The position numbers and the translations under genes are program-made. A stretch of 64,000 bases of DNA from NCBI GenBank assembly GCA_964035575.1, contig OZ037835.1, positions 1,968,501 through 2,032,500 on the forward strand, written 5' to 3'. The notes beneath the pieces were generated by a model. It was not told the origin of the DNA, made no database searches, and worked only from the letters and a program-made list of their open reading frames with translations. Of the stretch, positions 60,769 through 64,000 are shown piece by piece. Position 1 is the stretch's first letter; each line of letters starts with the position of its first letter. The DNA comes from Rhynchopus sp. YZ270_cl-10 (Eukaryota > Euglenozoa > Diplonemea > Diplonemida > Diplonemidae).

Positions 60769-62611
60769 ATGCCGAAGCGACACGCAGACAGCACGCAGGA
60801 CGAGAACCCACGAAAGAGAAGACAGCTTTCTGCAGACGAGGCCTTCGTGGAGGCTGCCAGGAACGGCGACACGACTGCCGTGCGGGCGGTCCTAGATCTG
60901 TTCAGACCGGACAGAGAGAAAGTGGCCTTCGATGCTGCGCACGAGGCATGCAGAGGGAACTACGATGAATGCCTCACACTGCTTCTTCCGTATGTTGAGA
61001 CAACGCAGATGGGCTTTGGGATTCTGCTGAGTGAGTGTGTCCACGCAGACCACGTTGCGTGCACGGAGGTCCTCTTGCAGCATTGGAAGTCCGTCTGCAA
61101 CGACATGGCGTTTGTCCGGCACGAGCCTGTTTTCAGCGCAGGTCAGTCAGCGAGTCTCTGTCCGGCCATGTGGTCAGACCCTGCAGTGTGTCGTGTCTTG
61201 ATTGATGCAGGGGCAGACTTACATACGAAAAACAACTGCCAAGAGTCGCCTCTGCACTATGCTTGCAAAAACGGAGCACTTGACGTTGTGAAGATGTTGA
61301 TTGAAGCAGGTGCGGTAGTGCGTGCTACTGATACTGAAGGACACAGTGGCACGCACCCTGAAGGATGCACGTGTCTTTTCCTCGACACGTGTCTTACATT
61401 TGCAGTGCGTTATGAACACACCGACCTTGTGCGCTATCTTGCGGGCTTGCCAGAGGTGGATGTGAATCACCGAGACACTACCAGCGACGCAACTGTGTTG
61501 CACTATGCTGTGAATCATAGGAAGAAACACACAATTGTGCAGGTACTGATTGATGCAGGTGCAGACGTTGACGCACAGGAAAACAAGGGGGGGCGTTCGC
61601 CTCTGCACTTTGCTTGTGCTTCAGGAGTACTTGACGTTGTGAAGATGTTGGTTGAAGCAGGTGCGGGAGTGTGTGTCACAGACAGTGATGGGTGCACGTG
61701 TCTTCATTATGCGGCTCGATATGGAAACATCGAGACTGTGCGCTATCTTGTGGGCTTGCCAGAGGTGGATGTGAACCACGCAGACTGTCACAACCACACT
61801 GCGTTGCACAAAGCGGTGGTTAAACAGCATACTGAAGTGGTGCAGGTGCTGATTGATGCAGGTGCAGACGTCAACGCACACAACATCGAGGGATTACATT
61901 ACACTGCGTTGCACACAGCAGTGGTGAACAAGCGTACAGAAGTGGTACAGATACTGATTGATGCAGGTGCAGACATCGACGCACAGAACAACGAGGGACG
62001 TTCGACGCCTCTGCACTCTGCTTGCTCTGAAGGAGCACTTGAAGTTGTGAAGATGTTGCTTGAAGCAGGTGCGGGAGTGCGTGTCGCAGACAATGATGGG
62101 TGCACGTGTCTTCATTTTGCGGCATGTTTAGGACACACCGAGACTGTGCGCTATCTTGTGGCCTTGCCAGAAGTGGATGTGAACCACGCAGACTGTCACA
62201 ACCACACTGCGTTGCACAAAGCGGTGGTTAAACAGGATACAGAAGTGGTGCAGATACTGATTGATGCAGGTCACAAGACATCGAGGGATGTTCGCCTTTG
62301 CATTCTGCTTGCACATCAGGATTTGCCTTGCCATTGTGAAGATGTTGGTTGAAGCAGGTGCGGGGGTGCGTGCCACAGATGACAAGGGACTCACATGTCT
62401 TATTCGTGCAGCACGTTGTGGACACACCGAGATGGTGCGCTATCTTGTGGGCTTGCCAGAGGTGGAACTGAACCACCGAGACACTGAAAACAACTACACT
62501 GCACTGCACTATGCCTCTGAGGGAACTGACAGAGGTGACAAAGACATTACGCGCATACTGATTGATGCACTGCTATTGAAGCTTGAGGCAGCAACCTCTC
62601 GCACCTCGTGA
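60769..62611 (+). pseudogene. Ankyrin family copy 16, one frameshift near the end
   Basis: The first frame (60769-62352) keeps the nuclear signal, AVLDLFRPDREKV variant, hypervariable segment RHEPVFSAGQSASLC and repeats in the order A, B, C, A, B, C, C, A, B, C. The doubled C repeat and an internal expansion in the first B (EGHSGTHPEGCTCLFLDTCL) are unique. A net loss in GCAGGTCACAAGACATCGAGG near 62271 shifts the frame; the remaining A-B-C unit and tail II-like end (LLLKLEAATSRTS) read in the next frame to 62611. One lesion only, so this may be a young pseudogene or a sequencing slip. Confidence 0.75.
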
Positions 62612-62950
62612 CTTCGACCATGCGCTGCGTGTGTGGTGGTGTGTTGCTTTGATGTGGTGAAAGGCCACACCCCACGACGTGCTTGTGTCTCGTACAGTAT
62701 TATTAGCAGGTATTGATCGTGAAATGCGGACATTACTATAGGAAAGGCACGCTGAGGGGGTCTTCGCTGCAGAAGGTGACGTCGTTTTGCACGCATGCGA
62801 GCAACAAAACAGCTGAATGACCAATGTAAAGCAAATCATCTCGTGTTTGTTTTTATCGAACAGATTGTATTCTCCGCCCCGTACCCAAAACGTAAACACC
62901 ACTTTCAATCAGAAAAAATGAACTCACACCCCCTTTCGTTATTTTTATTC
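62612..62950. other. Intergenic between copy 16 and the satellite
   Basis: 62735-62790 is the GCACGCTGAGG...CTTCGCTGCAGAAGG segment; 62838-62920 is a partial dispersed 210-bp repeat (ATCGAACAGATTGTATTCTC). The last 35 bases, AATGAACTCACACCCC then TTATTCGTTGTTTG, match the decayed transporter 3' flank at 10100-10150. Confidence 0.5.
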
Positions 62951-64000
62951 GTTGTTTGTTGTTTGTTGTTTGTTGTTTGTTGTTTGTTGTTTGTTGTTTG
63001 TTGTTTGTTGTTTGTTGTTTGTTGTTTGTTGTTTGTTGTTTGTTGTTTGTTGTTTGTTGTTTGTTGTTGTTTGTTGTTTGTTGTTTGTTGTTTGTTGTTT
63101 GTTGTTTGTTGTTTGTTGTTTGTTGTTTGTTGTTTGTTGTTTGTTGTTTGTTGTTTGTTGTTTGTTGTTTGTTGTTTGTTGTTTGTTGTTTGTTGTTTGT
63201 TGTTTGTTGTTTGTTGTTTGTTGTTTGTTGTTTGTTGTTTGTTGTTTGTTGTTTGTTGTTTGTTGTTTGTTGTTTGTTGTTTGTTGTTGTTTGTTGTTTG
63301 TTGTTTGTTGTTTGTTGTTTGTTGTTTGTTGTTTGTTGTTTGTTGTTTGTTGTTTGTTGTTTGTTGTTTGTTGTTTGTTGTTTGTTGTTTGTTGTTTGTT
63401 GTTTGTTGTTTGTTGTTTGTTGTTTGTTGTTTGTTGTTTGTTGTTTGTTGTTTGTTGTTTGTTGTTTGTTGTTTGTTGTTTGTTGTTTGTTGTTTGTTGT
63501 TGTTTGTTGTTTGTTGTTTGTTGTTTGTTGTTTGTTGTTTGTTGTTTGTTGTTTGTTGTTTGTTGTTTGTTGTTTGTTGTTTGTTGTTTGTTGTTTGTTG
63601 TTTGTTGTTTGTTGTTTGTTGTTTGTTGTTTGTTGTTTGTTGTTTGTTGTTTGTTGTTTGTTGTTTGTTGTTTGTTGTTTGTTGTTTGTTGTTTGTTGTT
63701 TGTTGTTTGTTGTTTGTTGTTTGTTGTTTGTTGTTTGTTGTTTGTTGTTTGTTGTTTGTTGTGTTGTTGTTTGTTGTTTGTTGTTTGTTGTTTGTTGTTT
63801 GTTGTTTGTTGTTTGTTGTTTGTTGTTTGTTGTTTGTTGTTTGTTGTTTGTTGTTTGTTGTTTGTTGTTTGTTGTTTGTTGTTTGTTGTTTGTTGTTTGT
63901 TGTTTGTTGTTTGTTGTTTGTTGTTTGTTGTTTGTTGTTTGTTGTTTGTTGTTTGTTGTTTGTTGTTTGTTGTTTGTTGTTTGTTGTTTGTTGTTTGTTG
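62951..64000. repeat. TTGTTTG 7-bp satellite running to the window end
   Basis: About 150 head-to-tail TTGTTTG units over 1,050 bp, continuing past the window. The array is very uniform; four short irregular units (TTGTTGTTGT-type) occur near 63061, 63281, 63491 and 63751. The unit is not a known telomeric repeat. It has grown from a microsatellite present in two to three copies at 10137-10152. Confidence 0.95.

Noticed and set aside
62951-64000. Terminal TTGTTTG array as a telomere
   Set aside because: The unit is not a known telomeric repeat, lacks a G-triplet, and has a local microsatellite ancestor at 10.14 kb; the window end is arbitrary.

Overview
The window comes from a nuclear chromosome of a unicellular eukaryote. 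Evidence: at least one gene with two spliceosomal-type introns, a Golgi/ER nucleotide-sugar transporter, an EF-hand protein, long intergenic repeats and DNA transposons with target-site duplications. Every gene I can support lies on the + strand, and several are preceded by pyrimidine-rich tracts ending in AG. That layout resembles the one-strand gene arrays and splice-acceptor leaders of euglenozoans, but no spliced-leader gene is visible and the introns are unusual for a kinetoplastid, so I leave the lineage open.

Layout. 0-0.6 kb: 3' part of an EF-hand gene. 1.1-6.3 kb: tandem duplication of a ubiquitin-like/leucine-rich-repeat gene with 7 and 14 repeats and a prenylation-type C-terminus. 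7.4-8.4 kb: nucleotide-sugar transporter. 8.6-9.4 kb: hAT-like transposon. 10.0-10.2 kb: decayed copy of the transporter 3' end. 11.0-13.6 kb: three-exon His/Gln-rich gene. 15.3-28.9 kb and 37.8-62.6 kb: sixteen ankyrin-repeat loci (eleven open reading frames that look usable, one of them lacking the N-terminus; three disrupted long copies; two fragments). 28.9-37.3 kb: gene-poor island of arrays, hairpins and nested transposons. 37.4-37.8 kb: small Cys/His-rich protein with a PCNA-binding (PIP-box) motif. 49.5-50.6 and 56.8-58.2 kb: two more hAT-like elements inserted into ankyrin leaders. 62.95-64.0 kb: a 7-bp satellite running off the window.

The ankyrin family is the main content. A typical member has a near-invariant N-terminus with a textbook bipartite nuclear localisation signal, an ankyrin-like N-terminal domain, a short hypervariable segment just before a fixed PAMWSDP motif, then three or four copies of a ~101-residue super-repeat made of three distinct ankyrin types (A-B-C), and one of two tail types. 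Tail I (Gln-rich, ending SQQRQQ) and the DNA after its stop codon are homologous to the last exon of the His/Gln-rich gene at 11-13.6 kb, so part of the family carries a captured 3' end. Intergenic DNA is a mosaic of a few reshuffled modules, which points to repeated unequal crossing-over or gene conversion. A constant frame with variable inner repeats suggests a recognition repertoire acting in the nucleus; that function is inference.
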